A stretch of DNA of 64,000 nucleotides from Pseudomonadota bacterium (GCA_030685065.1 JAUXQH010000115.1:62001-126000), one strand, 5' to 3'; counted from the stretch's first letter, positions 1 to 8,104 are shown. The notes: generated from the letters alone by a model not told the origin. Program-made: numbers and translations.

Positions 1-632
1 CTGCCAGTGAAACGACCCCGCCGAACCTCGGCATCGCAGTCGAAATCGAAGTCCAAGGTGCGATCACCGCTCTCCATTTCCTCCTTCAGCTTGGGCTCCA
101 AACATTTGCACGGAAGCCCAGCGCTAATGGCGGCCGCGCCCGAATCAAAATCAACGCTGGGTGGGGGCGGAGCTGCTGCGTCCGAACCTATACTCTTGTC
201 GTCGTCGGCCCACCCAAGCCGAAGACGACCCAATCCCCACGGGTTCGTGAATGCGCTCCAACCTCGGGAGGGGCGAGAGGCTGTGGGAGCAAGGTAGGGA
301 TTAAGGCCGAGGAGCAGGCTGGGCGTCCCCCCGGCCCTCACGGCCTGAATCTTCCTAAGGCCGAGTCCGCCCCCCATGAGGTTCGCGTTCGCATCATGCT
401 GCGCGTTCTTGTCGATTTCGAGCGTGCCCGACCCACACCCACAACCCTTCCCAGCACATGTGTCCCCACAGCCACCCCCACAGCCACCCCCACAGCCACA
501 GTCCTTCCCGGCCGTGGCCCACGACCAGTTCGGCATCGCGGGGCCTGCATTCCCAGGGCGCTCGGTCACGCGGCCTTGGCGCACGAGCTCAGCGAGGCTT
601 GGTGGGCGGATGATGGCTGGTTGGAGGCTCAT
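1..632 (-). CDS. Cys/Gly-rich protein of unknown function, 3' end beyond window
   Basis: The minus strand is open for 210 codons from an ATG at 632 to the left edge with no stop, so the gene is partial. The ATG overlaps the stop of the upstream gene (629-1015) as ATGA, which suggests translational coupling. Residues 45-66 hold seven cysteines in a Gly-rich block (CGCGGGCGGGCG, then DTCAGKGCGCG), encoded partly by a 12-bp tandem repeat. Later parts include a Pro run near residue 155, a CKC motif near 175 and an Asp-rich stretch DFDFDCD near 194-200. I do not recognise the family. The spaced CG/CGGG pattern could bind metal or form disulfides. The reading frame is well supported by its length, its junction and the amino-acid composition. 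Confidence 0.6.
   Translation of the reverse strand, partial: MSLQPAIIRPPSLAELVRQGRVTERPGNAGPAMPNWSWATAGKDCGCGGGCGGGCGDTCAGKGCGCGSGTLEIDKNAQHDANANLMGGGLGLRKIQAVRAGGTPSLLLGLNPYLAPTASRPSRGWSAFTNPWGLGRLRLGWADDDKSIGSDAAAPPPPSVDFDSGAAAISAGLPCKCLEPKLKEEMESGDRTLDFDFDCDAEVRRGRFTG
464..499. repeat. Three 12-bp tandem repeats inside a coding region
   Basis: Three perfect copies of CCCCACAGCCAC lie at 464-475, 476-487 and 488-499. On the minus strand they encode the repeated Cys-Gly-Gly-Gly units of the partial gene 1-632. The array could expand or contract in frame. Confidence 0.85.
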
Positions 633-1015
633 TCCGAGATCACGTCCACGGAGCACGCCACGCGAGCCATGTTCACGGTCGACCCCGACGCGTTCTTCGC
701 GAACAGAACCATGCGAATGAGCTGCTTACCCTGCGTGACGGAGGAGATGTCCTCCCAGCCCGCCGGGTAGTGCACGCCGTTCGAGGTCTTGTAGCCGCCG
801 AAGGCGACGGCGGTGTCGGGACTGTTCTCAACGTCCGCCGTCTGGTAGCCCAACGCCACCTCGATGTTGTTGAGACGACATACGATCTCCAGGGTGCCGC
901 GGACCATCATGAAGTCCGAAGCCCACATCCAGCCAGTCACGGGGTGCTCGAGCGTCAGTGTGTTGTTCGAGTACACTACCGTCCAGGCGACGCCGAGGGT
1001 CTTCACGCTTGCCAT
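629..1015 (-). CDS. Small conserved-looking protein of unknown function
   Basis: Encodes 128 residues with alternating hydrophobic and polar residues typical of an all-beta fold. There is no signal peptide or membrane segment. The sequence is rich in Val, Thr and Ser, with aromatic Trp/Tyr residues in the first half (GWMWASDF, GYQTADVEN). Its TGA is shared with the ATG of the Cys-rich gene downstream, so the two form an operon. I do not recognise a family. Codon use and amino-acid balance favour a real gene. Confidence 0.65.
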   Translation of the reverse strand: MASVKTLGVAWTVVYSNNTLTLEHPVTGWMWASDFMMVRGTLEIVCRLNNIEVALGYQTADVENSPDTAVAFGGYKTSNGVHYPAGWEDISSVTQGKQLIRMVLFAKNASGSTVNMARVACSVDVISE

Positions 1016-1579
1016 CAGAATGCTCCCTTATGAGGCCCGAAGTTGAGCCTGCTTGCGGAAGCTACCATGCTCCTTCGGTTCCGTGGGCAAGGCGCTTCAA
1101 TGAATCGGCTGAGCACGCCGAGGCGTCGAGCGCGATGCGTCGTGAGTTCTTGAGTGATAACGCCGAATCGGCCGATGTGCCGTTCTAGCCGCGAAGTCTG
1201 ATCATTGTATCGTGGAATACGGGTCATCGACCGATGGCGACGTGCCGTCGGCTCGTTTGTAAACCGCACCCGGCGGCCCCATTCCTCGGCCCGTTGGCCG
1301 TTGTTCGACGATCGGCACGCGGAACCCGACCCTACGCGGCGGCGGCGCGCGGGGCGTGGGCGGCGGGGGTCAGGTCGGCCCAGGGCGTGCGGACGCGGTC
1401 GGTCGACAGTGCGCCGAGCGTGTCGCGAAGCCAGCGGTCGGGGTCGATGGGGCGGGCGGTCACGGGCGGAGGCACGGGCGCGCTCCATGCGCCGGGCTCC
1501 TCTCATCCGGGAAAGGGCGCGAAGCTCCGCGGGTACCCGTGCCCGGCGAGCAACGCCTCCTTGCACCCGAGCCGGCCCC
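1016..1579. other. 564-bp stretch without a convincing gene
   Basis: All long open frames here are Arg/Ala/Pro-rich and look like high-GC shadows. The stretch presumably holds the promoter of the minus-strand operon below 1015. Near its right end (about 1512-1572) is a decayed piece of dispersed repeat 1, readable on the minus strand as ALLAGHGYPRSFAP. Confidence 0.6.
1512..1572 (-). repeat. Dispersed repeat 1, copy A (3' fragment)
   Basis: On the minus strand this short stretch encodes EALLAGHGYPRSFAPFPG, matching the C-terminal part of the intact copy at 16468-16656 (DALLAGHGWQPSLAP). The N-terminal half is absent here. Confidence 0.55.
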
Positions 1580-2110
1580 GTGACGGGCAAGCTGACGGAC
1601 ATCCACGCGCCCACCGCCATCGACAGGTCGAACACGATCGCGCTCTCGGTGGACGGGCAGCCGGTCCGCGTCGACCTGTTCCAGGTCGTGTCCGTGCACC
1701 GCGTGGACGAGAAGCGGATCTCCGTCTCAACTGAGGGGGACTACCGGGAGCAGGAGGTCGACGAGCGCCTCACCGGCGGGTCGACGAGCGCACGAGGCGA
1801 GCGGTCGGCGCGCGCACGGGGCGCGGGCACCGGCCTTGTTGTGGGCGGCGTCGCGCTGCTTGCGCTCGGCACAGCGTCTCTTCTCGCCTTCCAGGGCGAG
1901 GCCACGAAGGGCATGGACGCCGCGCTGAAGGGCGACATCCCAGGCTCGGCAAGCCACGGGACCGCCGCCTCGACATGGTCGACCGTCGGCGCCGGAGCGT
2001 TCGCGGTGGGAGCGCCGATGTTCGTCGGCGGGATCATCGTCCTCTCGGTCGGTGGCAGGGACGACAAGTCCGACCGGATGCCGGAGCTCGACTCGCTGCC
2101 GGACGAGTAG
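1580..2110 (+). CDS. Predicted membrane protein of unknown function, start uncertain
   Basis: From a GTG at 1580 the frame encodes 176 residues: an N-terminal soluble part of about 80 residues, then two hydrophobic segments (around GLVVGGVALLALGTASLLAF and GAGAFAVGAPMFVGGIIVL) separated by a short loop, and an acidic tail. The same frame is open further upstream, but that part is Arg-rich and looks non-coding. No Shine-Dalgarno sequence precedes the GTG, so the gene may be missing its true 5' end. Family not recognised. Confidence 0.45.
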   Translation: MTGKLTDIHAPTAIDRSNTIALSVDGQPVRVDLFQVVSVHRVDEKRISVSTEGDYREQEVDERLTGGSTSARGERSARARGAGTGLVVGGVALLALGTASLLAFQGEATKGMDAALKGDIPGSASHGTAASTWSTVGAGAFAVGAPMFVGGIIVLSVGGRDDKSDRMPELDSLPDE

Positions 2111-2154
2111 GGCGAGTGTCCGAGCAACAGACCGGTGCGGGTTAATGTCGGGTC

Positions 2155-2355
2155 GTGGATGACGACGACTTCAAGCTCAAGCCCTCGACGCTGCTCCTGC
2201 TCTCCCTGCTCTCCCTGCTCTCCCTGCTCGCGCGGCTCGAAGACTTGAAGGCGACGCCCGAGCAGCTGGCGCGCGCGGCGACGCTCGACCTCGACGATCT
2301 CCGGAGGCTCGTGGAGGCGGTCGAGCGGTGGCCGTGGCTGATGCCCGGGCGGTGA
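2155..2355 (+). CDS. Small Leu-rich helical protein
   Basis: A 66-residue protein starting at GTG, with an acidic start (VDDDDFKLKPS), a Leu/Ser repeat (LLLLSLLSLLSLLARL) and a helical, charged second half. The Leu repeat is encoded by three 9-bp units at 2203-2229. It could be a short amphipathic or membrane-associated helix. No family recognised. It lies 44 bp downstream of the membrane-protein gene on the same strand. Confidence 0.4.
   Translation: MDDDDFKLKPSTLLLLSLLSLLSLLARLEDLKATPEQLARAATLDLDDLRRLVEAVERWPWLMPGR
2203..2229. repeat. Three 9-bp tandem repeats
   Basis: Three perfect copies of TCCCTGCTC at 2203-2211, 2212-2220 and 2221-2229 encode the repeated Ser-Leu-Leu of the small gene 2155-2355. 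Confidence 0.85.
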
Positions 2356-2466
2356 TCGCCCGGGGGCCTGAAACGGGGCGGGCGCGCGAAGTCCTCGGGA
2401 GCAGCAGCGCCCGGCCGTGCCCACGAATAATCGGCCCCACCGACAAGGTTGAGCTAAGGGGAGAAC

Positions 2467-3327
2467 ATGTCCGTACATCCTATGGAATGCCGGCTTGATC
2501 CGCCTCCCGCGGGGGGGCGAACGCGACAGCGTTGCGGACTAGAACTTGCGCGCGCGTATGGAACTTTCCATCGTTCGGCTCTATGGTCCCACCTCCTAGG
2601 AGGTCGGTTGACCCGCGCACTCTGGTTTCACGCATTCCGACGCGCGACCATCGACGAGTACTTCGATGTCCTCGTAAACGGTCCCGCCCCCGCTCCGTTG
2701 GGCATCGCTACCAGCACGAAGGACAATGAGGTTGCCTTAGGCATCGCTCCGCCCGAGCATGTATACGTGTATCTCAGCGGAACTGATACGACCGGCGGGT
2801 TTGGGGAGGCCCTCTTCGCGCTCGCCCTTGGTGATTTCGACGGCACGGTGACCCCGTTTGACACCGGCGGGTTGGTCGGGCATCACGCACCGGCAATGGG
2901 CTGGGACCCCCCTGGGCGCCGCAGTGCATTGGTGAAGTCGCTGTCGTGGCCGACAGCAGAACTCGCTGCTTTGCTGGCGATATACCCGGGACCCGACGAT
3001 GATGCCTGGGCGAGCTACATCGATGGCACGCGCCCCATACACGCTGGCCCCCATTCGTTGTGGTCTTGCTCAGAAGCCGCTTGCATCTGGGAAGACATGG
3101 CCAACGACTGGCGCGCATGGACATGGGAGGGACGTCGCCCGGATCGCATCGAATCGGGTGCCAAAATCGCATTCTGGACTTGTTCGAACGCGATGCTGTT
3201 GCAGCTTCAAAAATGGGTAACCGCTAATCCACAACACCGTGCTTGGTTGAAGCAGCTCATGCCCAAGCACATCCCCGACGGCGTTGGAGAACTCATGGCG
3301 AAGCACCGGAAAGGCGAGATCCCATGA
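2467..3327 (+). CDS. Unknown protein, first gene of a coupled pair
   Basis: The ATG at 2467 follows a good Shine-Dalgarno (AAGGGGAGA). The frame encodes 286 residues, soluble, with no signal peptide. A conserved-looking core contains YVYLSGTDTTGGFGEALFAL and TVTPFDTGGLV near residues 95-140, and a Trp-rich segment DWRAWTWEGR near 215. The first 55 residues are Arg-rich. An alternative frame starting at ATG 2558 (MELSIVRLYGPTS, then TAG) looks more like a natural N-terminus, so a frameshift or misread start is possible. The stop overlaps the next gene as ATGA. Lower GC than its surroundings suggests transfer. I do not recognise the family. Confidence 0.6.
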   Translation: MSVHPMECRLDPPPAGGRTRQRCGLELARAYGTFHRSALWSHLLGGRLTRALWFHAFRRATIDEYFDVLVNGPAPAPLGIATSTKDNEVALGIAPPEHVYVYLSGTDTTGGFGEALFALALGDFDGTVTPFDTGGLVGHHAPAMGWDPPGRRSALVKSLSWPTAELAALLAIYPGPDDDAWASYIDGTRPIHAGPHSLWSCSEAACIWEDMANDWRAWTWEGRRPDRIESGAKIAFWTCSNAMLLQLQKWVTANPQHRAWLKQLMPKHIPDGVGELMAKHRKGEIP

Positions 3328-5159
3328 CCGCGTTTGTTATCGGCTTCGAAGGATCCGTACCTCCTGACGCGGTTATCGCATGGGGCACGGCGGCGATCGC
3401 GCTCGACAAGACACTTTTCAACCCCGCGACCGGGCGCAGTACGCCCAACTTGGACGTTGACCGCCTAGCCGCGGAAGGGCATCTTACGCTCCTGGAGAAA
3501 CGCATCCGCCTCCCGGATCCGATCCCCGCATTTGACCGATCGGTGGTCTACGCGATCCGTCGCGAGTCGTCGCTTAAGCACCTTTTGTGGGCTGGAGCCC
3601 ACAAGGTGGCGGGGCGCACCAACGGCTCCACGGGCATCTTCTTTAGCTACAACTTCTTCGAAACGTTCGGCCAATTCGACCTCTTCCGGCGGCAGCTTGT
3701 GAAGTACCTGTCGTGGCAGGTCATGTTCCAGTGCACAAATGAACTTGACCGCCACAGCCTTATCGAGGCCGGGCTGACGCTGTGCGCCAAGGATCCCGTG
3801 ATGCACGCGTTGCGGGTGCACTTCTCTCCTGATGAATCACGCGAAATCTACCAGGACATTGCCGAGACTGTCATCGGCAACGAGGAACACTGCGACGTGT
3901 TCCGAGAGTTGCTATCCGCGTGCCAGAACGCCGAGACGACGTACACCATCAAGTACAAGAAAGGTATCGCTGAGAAGGGCGGGTTGGACATTCCCGACGC
4001 TGGGGTGATCCTCGCTGCGATCAGAACCGCGCAGGAAAGAATGCGGCCCGAGATCGTCGCCCGTCGACCATACCTCGGATTCGAGCGAGAGCTTCCGTAT
4101 CACAGACTGAGCCTCTTCCAGGATCAGTCTGCCACCTTGGGCTTCACGGCTGACGTTCGCGAGGCCACGCTCGGCGAACGGGTGGCGCGTCACTTCGAGC
4201 TCCGCGCACTTGAGGCAGCGGTAGGAGGGAACACTCCGGCGGCCCTGGAAACAGACGCGGAGTTCCAGCAGTCAATGCAGATCATTCTGAGCCCGTCGCC
4301 CGAGACAGAGGTGTACCACACCCCAATCGGGAGTGCGGAGCAGCGAGTCCACTTCGGTGCGCCAAACCCGACAGCCATCGTGCGCACCGAGCACATCCGG
4401 ACCTTCGCTGTGCTTGACGGGTTTCTAGGCTCGAAGATCGAGTTCGCGCTGCATCCGCCACAAGGGCACTCGGCTGGACGGGTGACAATGTCATCTACCG
4501 ACAACGGAGACGGAGATTTGCCGGTCGGTAGCGCCCAACTCGAACGCGACTTCCTGTATAGGCCCTGTATCGTGAGCCTTAGGCGGGACGTGGAGGCCAC
4601 CGGCAAGGAGCGGTATCATCTTCAGGAGCTGCAGTTCGTCGTGGCGGGCCCGGGCCTCACGGCGACACACTTCCCATCCTCCACGGCATCGGGCGCCTTC
4701 GTGGCTGAAGAGTATACCGTGGGCATCACAGACGGTATTCTGCAATTCGGGTTTGGGCAGATACACGGAATACTTGAGCACGGAAAGTCTCGCGTCATTG
4801 CCTGGATGATGGCGTTCAACAGTGCCTGCCTGGAGCGCGAGCTTTTGGCAGCGAAGGAAGTTCCGCGGATTCCGGTGCCAAAGGACCCACGCCTGACGAG
4901 CACCATGAAGCTGGCGATCACGCTCGCGGAGTTGGGAGGGGTCGCGGGGCTCTCTGACCTGTCCTACCAAACAGCCATCAGGCTGGGGGGGGAGGTTGTG
5001 GCAAACGCACGCCACCTGATTGAACGCACGCCTGAGTACTTCGCCGCGGATGACACGCTACGCTCCGCATCGTTGACGCCGCGAGGGATGCGGTACGCCG
5101 AAGCGCTTCGGCTCGCCCGCGGGCGTCGGGGCGCGGGCGTGGTTCCGCTCCCGTACTAG
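3324..5159 (+). CDS. Large unknown protein, second gene of a coupled pair
   Basis: Encodes 611 residues from an ATG at 3324 that overlaps the upstream TGA, so the two genes are translationally coupled. The protein is soluble, of mixed alpha/beta character, and without low complexity. Recognisable local features are IFFSYNFFETFGQFDLFRRQ near residue 105 and a helical C-terminus. No Walker, PD-(D/E)XK, TIR or HEPN motif is evident. A large protein coupled to a mid-sized partner in a defence-rich neighbourhood fits a two-gene immunity system, but nothing in the sequence proves it. Lower GC than its neighbours suggests transfer. Confidence 0.75.
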   Translation: MTAFVIGFEGSVPPDAVIAWGTAAIALDKTLFNPATGRSTPNLDVDRLAAEGHLTLLEKRIRLPDPIPAFDRSVVYAIRRESSLKHLLWAGAHKVAGRTNGSTGIFFSYNFFETFGQFDLFRRQLVKYLSWQVMFQCTNELDRHSLIEAGLTLCAKDPVMHALRVHFSPDESREIYQDIAETVIGNEEHCDVFRELLSACQNAETTYTIKYKKGIAEKGGLDIPDAGVILAAIRTAQERMRPEIVARRPYLGFERELPYHRLSLFQDQSATLGFTADVREATLGERVARHFELRALEAAVGGNTPAALETDAEFQQSMQIILSPSPETEVYHTPIGSAEQRVHFGAPNPTAIVRTEHIRTFAVLDGFLGSKIEFALHPPQGHSAGRVTMSSTDNGDGDLPVGSAQLERDFLYRPCIVSLRRDVEATGKERYHLQELQFVVAGPGLTATHFPSSTASGAFVAEEYTVGITDGILQFGFGQIHGILEHGKSRVIAWMMAFNSACLERELLAAKEVPRIPVPKDPRLTSTMKLAITLAELGGVAGLSDLSYQTAIRLGGEVVANARHLIERTPEYFAADDTLRSASLTPRGMRYAEALRLARGRRGAGVVPLPY

Positions 5160-5343
5160 CCGACGTCAGGCCGCAGTCTACCACCCTGCCGGCCTCGCCG
5201 CGGCACGTGCCGTAGCTACCCGCTCACGAGGGCCCTCGACTGGGCTACCGGCCCGTCGAGAGGCGCCCGGCGGCGGTGAAAGCGTCGCTATGCAGAGTGC
5301 TGCGTAAAGGCAGTGTACGCTGAAGCACGGGAGTGACGGCACA

Positions 5344-5606
5344 ATGGAGCTTCTACTGACAGCGCGTGTCCTACTCGTGGACGACGACCCGCTGGTGCTC
5401 GACGCGTTCACGGAGCTTCTCCGTGCGCAGCGGTTCCTCGTGCATGCGGCCTCGTCGCCGGACGAGGCGCTTGAAATCGCCGGCCGCGAGGCCTTTGAGC
5501 TCCTCATCACCGACGTATGTATGCCCGGGATGACCGGCCCAGACCTCGTAGACGAGCTTCGACGGCGTGGGAATCCGGTGCCCGTGCTCTACCTCACGGC
5601 GTATGC
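5344..5606 (+). pseudogene. Response regulator receiver domain, 5' part, interrupted
   Basis: The first 88 residues are a canonical CheY-like receiver: acidic pocket VDDDP near residue 13, phospho-acceptor Asp in LLITDVCMPGMTG near 57, and the conserved Thr in VLYLTAYA at 82-89. The helix-5 part with the invariant Lys is missing, and the frame continues instead into antisense of dispersed repeat 1, ending at 5754. The missing C-terminal piece, with EKPF, is found in the same orientation at 7017-7143. The gene therefore appears to be split by an insertion of about 1.41 kb. Confidence 0.8.
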
Positions 5607-5713
5607 CGCCGTCGCGGACGGCCTGCATGGAGTCCTGCGGGACCCAGACGCCCTGGCCCTCCGCGGCAAGGCGGTCGTTCTCAGCGATCTCGGACGGCGT
5701 GAAGTACATGTGA
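5607..5713 (-). repeat. Dispersed repeat 1, copy B (5' half, with start and RBS)
   Basis: On the minus strand a GAGGAGA ribosome site precedes an ATG at 5709 that opens MYFTPSEIAENDRLAAEG and continues to PQDSMQAVRDGG. The copy then breaks exactly at the junction with the response-regulator sequence. It is nearly identical to the start of the complete copy at 16468-16656. It forms the left end of the inserted segment. Confidence 0.8.
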
Positions 5714-5818
5714 GTCTCCTCGCCCAGACCCTACCGACCGGCGCGGTTCGCTGAGGCGAAACCAGTAGCTGGGCTCGGCCGGCGCTGGTGCGACGAAGGC
5801 GCGCACTCGCGCGCGAGC

Positions 5819-6442
5819 CTACTTGTCGTCCGCGTCGCCGCCCTTCTGCAACTTTCCGGCGAGTTCCGCCACCTCGTGAAGCATGGCGCGCATCTGACGG
5901 AGCGGGGTCCGGACCCCGAGGAGCGCTTCGGCATGCGCCGCCTGCCAGTGCGGCAGGGCCATCCGCTCGCCTGCCCGAACGATCTGGTAGCAGAACCACG
6001 CGAAGGCGACGGCCACCACCGCGCGCACCGCGAGGATGGCGTAGAAGGTTCTTTCGGCAGCCCCCGCCTTCTTCGGGAGGTGGGCCACGAGCCCGGCGAG
6101 CTCGATGTGGGTGTAGTACGCGAGCCCGAGGAACAGGAGGACGCCGACGCATGCGGTGCCGTAGCCAAAGGCGCGCCGGAAGTCCGATGCGCCTCGGAGG
6201 TTGCTGTCCAACACAGCCGCCTGCTCGGGCGTGAGGCCGGCCCCGTACTTCTCGGCCGCGGGAACAGGCACGGGCACACCCGCGCCCGGGGGAACCACCT
6301 CCGCGGCCCCGGCGGGAGACGCCGGGGCTGGAGACGGGGCTGGGTCGGCGGGGGCGGGGGCGGGAGCCCTCCGGCTGCGCACCGGAAGAGCAGCATGGAT
6401 GAACTTGCGATCGCGCTTCCGAGGGACGTGCACCGAGCTCAA
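5819..6442 (-). CDS. Predicted membrane protein with Pro/Ala-rich N-terminus
   Basis: Encodes 207 residues starting at TTG overlapping the upstream TGA (TTGA); an alternative GTG lies a few codons later. Residues 20-70 are Ala/Pro-rich and probably disordered. Two membrane segments follow, around FGYGTACVGVLLFLGLAYY and FYAILAVRAVVAVAFAWFCY, then a helical cytoplasmic tail. It is coupled to the IrrE-like gene upstream and lies inside the segment that splits the response regulator. IrrE-type peptidases often act on a partner, but here the partner role is only suggested by coupling. Confidence 0.6.
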   Translation of the reverse strand: MSSVHVPRKRDRKFIHAALPVRSRRAPAPAPADPAPSPAPASPAGAAEVVPPGAGVPVPVPAAEKYGAGLTPEQAAVLDSNLRGASDFRRAFGYGTACVGVLLFLGLAYYTHIELAGLVAHLPKKAGAAERTFYAILAVRAVVAVAFAWFCYQIVRAGERMALPHWQAAHAEALLGVRTPLRQMRAMLHEVAELAGKLQKGGDADDK

Positions 6443-6936
6443 AGTGGACCGCCGAAGTAGCGACGGATCCGTACCCTCATTGCCTCTTCCGGCACGCCGA
6501 AAATGTGCGCGAGGACGCGCACGTCCCCACGGGCGCCTTCGTAGAAGCTGTCCAGCATCTCGCTGGGTACGAGGAGGTCTTGCGCGTAGAGATTGGCCTC
6601 ACGCTCCTGCTGCACCCGAGCGATCAAGTCGCAGCGAAACCGGCTGCCCTTGTGAAGCGCGACGTGCCCCATCGCATGCGCGGCAGCGAAGCGCTCCTCC
6701 CCGGCGGGAATGCCGGAGAGCGTGAAAAGCCGAGCCTCATCGTCCAGGATGTCGAGCGCGCTCAGCCACTCCATGTCCGGAGACTGGTACACCTTGATCC
6801 CAGCGCGCCGCGCGAGGCTCAGCACGTCGACCGTGGGCCGGTCGACGCCCCACGCTTCGAGGAACTCGCCGGCCTCCATGCGCCGCCGCCGCAGGTCTCG
6901 CCAGTTCGGGGCCGTCGGTGAGTACGCCACTCGCAT
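6439..6936 (-). CDS. ImmA/IrrE-family protein lacking the catalytic Glu
   Basis: Encodes 165 residues from ATG 6936. The zinc-metallopeptidase core of the IrrE family is visible: FAAAHAMGHVALH at residues 83-95 and EREANLYAQDLLVP at 111-124. The usual HExxH reads HAMGH (His87, Ala88, His91), so both zinc histidines and the distal Glu remain but the catalytic Glu is Ala; the codon is GCG where GAG is expected, a single-base change. The protein may bind zinc without cleaving, or the gene may be decaying. It is coupled to the membrane-protein gene 5819-6442. Confidence 0.75.
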   Translation of the reverse strand: MRVAYSPTAPNWRDLRRRRMEAGEFLEAWGVDRPTVDVLSLARRAGIKVYQSPDMEWLSALDILDDEARLFTLSGIPAGEERFAAAHAMGHVALHKGSRFRCDLIARVQQEREANLYAQDLLVPSEMLDSFYEGARGDVRVLAHIFGVPEEAMRVRIRRYFGGPL

Positions 6937-7016
6937 GCTGCGGAAGCTATACCCCGCGACTGGACCTTCGTCGTGGCGCGCCCCGGAGCCGCCGCCCCGA
7001 TCTGCCGGCTCTGCAC

Positions 7017-7143
7017 ATCTGGCTGTGACGATGGCACCCTGGAGCGGTATGGCGGACTGCCGGCAGACGTGGTGCTTCTTGAGAAGCCGTTCACGACCAG
7101 CGCCCTCCTCTCGGCGGTCAACGCGCTTGTTCGGCGTGCGTGA
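7017..7143 (+). pseudogene. Response regulator receiver domain, 3' part
   Basis: The frame ending in TGA at 7141-7143 reads SGCDDGTLERYGG, then VVLLEKPF and a final helix LLSAVNALVRRA. EKPF is the conserved Lys-Pro end of beta-5 in CheY-like receivers. It completes the fragment at 5344-5606. No start codon or ribosome site precedes it, so it is not expected to be translated on its own. Confidence 0.75.
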
Positions 7144-7359
7144 CGCCTTCGCGCTGGGAACCGCGTCCGCAGCTCGCACAGGCTCGCCTCCTCCCCTCTC
7201 GGTTACGGCACGAGCGACGTCGGGCGTGGAGCCGGTGCGCCACCGCGGCGCTCGACCGGTCCCCGTGCGCGCCACGGTGGCGAATATGGCGTTGTACTAT
7301 TGACAAACCACGGCGGGCCGCCCGGATGCGGGTATGCTCCTCCGGTGAGGAACACCGAC

Positions 7360-7662
7360 ATGGAAATCGCAACCGTACAGGGCCTCTGGCCAGCACTCCA
7401 GACCTGGATCGCCGTCCTCGAAGACCTCGGAAGGCCGTCGCTCACGCTGGTGGATCGGTACGGCGCCGCGTCATTCCAGGGTGCAATCACAAGTGAGCAA
7501 GAGCGCCTGATGCTCGCCGTTCTCGCCCTCGCCGTGATGCTCGCGGACAACGCGGGTGGAGGTTCGCGGTTCCTTCACCTTGAGGAGGCACGCGCGCTGC
7601 GGGACGAGAGGCTCACCGGCCCGTTGCAGGGGACTGTGGGGATCGTGAGCGCCGGGCGCTGA
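7360..7662 (+). CDS. Small hypothetical protein
   Basis: Encodes 100 residues. The ATG at 7360 is preceded by GAGGAAC at good spacing; the frame opens earlier at 7300 but the upstream part looks untranslated. The protein is mostly helical and slightly acidic, with a hydrophobic helix LMLAVLALAVMLADNAG in the middle. Family not recognised. Confidence 0.55.
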   Translation: MEIATVQGLWPALQTWIAVLEDLGRPSLTLVDRYGAASFQGAITSEQERLMLAVLALAVMLADNAGGGSRFLHLEEARALRDERLTGPLQGTVGIVSAGR

Positions 7663-7788
7663 CCGGCGGTGCCCCCCGGAGCGCACGAACGTTGACGCGT
7701 GAACCGTTGCGCGGGCGCGTCGTTGGAGAACAGGGCCGACAGGCTTCCGCGGCGGCAATACACCCGCGTTTTACGCTATGATCTGGAA

Positions 7789-8094
7789 ATGCCCCCCGCA
7801 CCCGTGGACTCTTCACTTCTCTACGCCCTCGCGATGGCGCGTCTGATCGCGCCCGCGATCCGATGGCGAGTGGAAGGCGGGGTCGTCACCGACCGAGCCG
7901 GGATCCGCATCCAGAGCTTGGAGGACCACTGGGAGCCGTCGTACCTCGTCGAGTCGGGCGCCCCGCTCTCGTCGAGAAGCTGCTCCGTCGCGGACCTGCC
8001 CCAGGAACTGGAGGCGGCGATCCGACGTGCGGCCCGGCGCCCCATCCTCGAATCCGGCCCCTTTTGGCGAGCGGCGGCGAAGTCGCTGGGCTGA
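7789..8094 (+). CDS. Small hypothetical protein
   Basis: Encodes 101 residues from ATG 7789. It has a hydrophobic N-terminal helix (SSLLYALAMARLIAPAI) and a soluble second half with Trp and acidic residues. Upstream codons of the same frame look non-coding. No family recognised. It converges with the gene ending at 8105. Confidence 0.45.
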   Translation: MPPAPVDSSLLYALAMARLIAPAIRWRVEGGVVTDRAGIRIQSLEDHWEPSYLVESGAPLSSRSCSVADLPQELEAAIRRAARRPILESGPFWRAAAKSLG

Positions 8095-8104
8095 CGGCCA
8101 GCGC

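Larger units (their letters stand above)
5607..7016. mobile_element. Inferred 1.41-kb insertion splitting a response regulator
   Basis: Joining 5606 to 7017 restores an uninterrupted receiver domain (TAYA followed by SGCDDGTLERYGG), so the intervening DNA is inferred to be inserted. It holds, all on the minus strand, an IrrE-like gene, a membrane-protein gene and a 5' fragment of dispersed repeat 1. It contains no transposase. The exact ends and any target duplication are not clear; a TGC occurs at both edges. Confidence 0.65.

Noticed and set aside
2860..2890. ADP-ribosyltransferase or similar toxin identity for the 286-residue protein based on TPFDTGGL.
   Set aside because: A single short motif without the other conserved residues is not enough to assign a fold.
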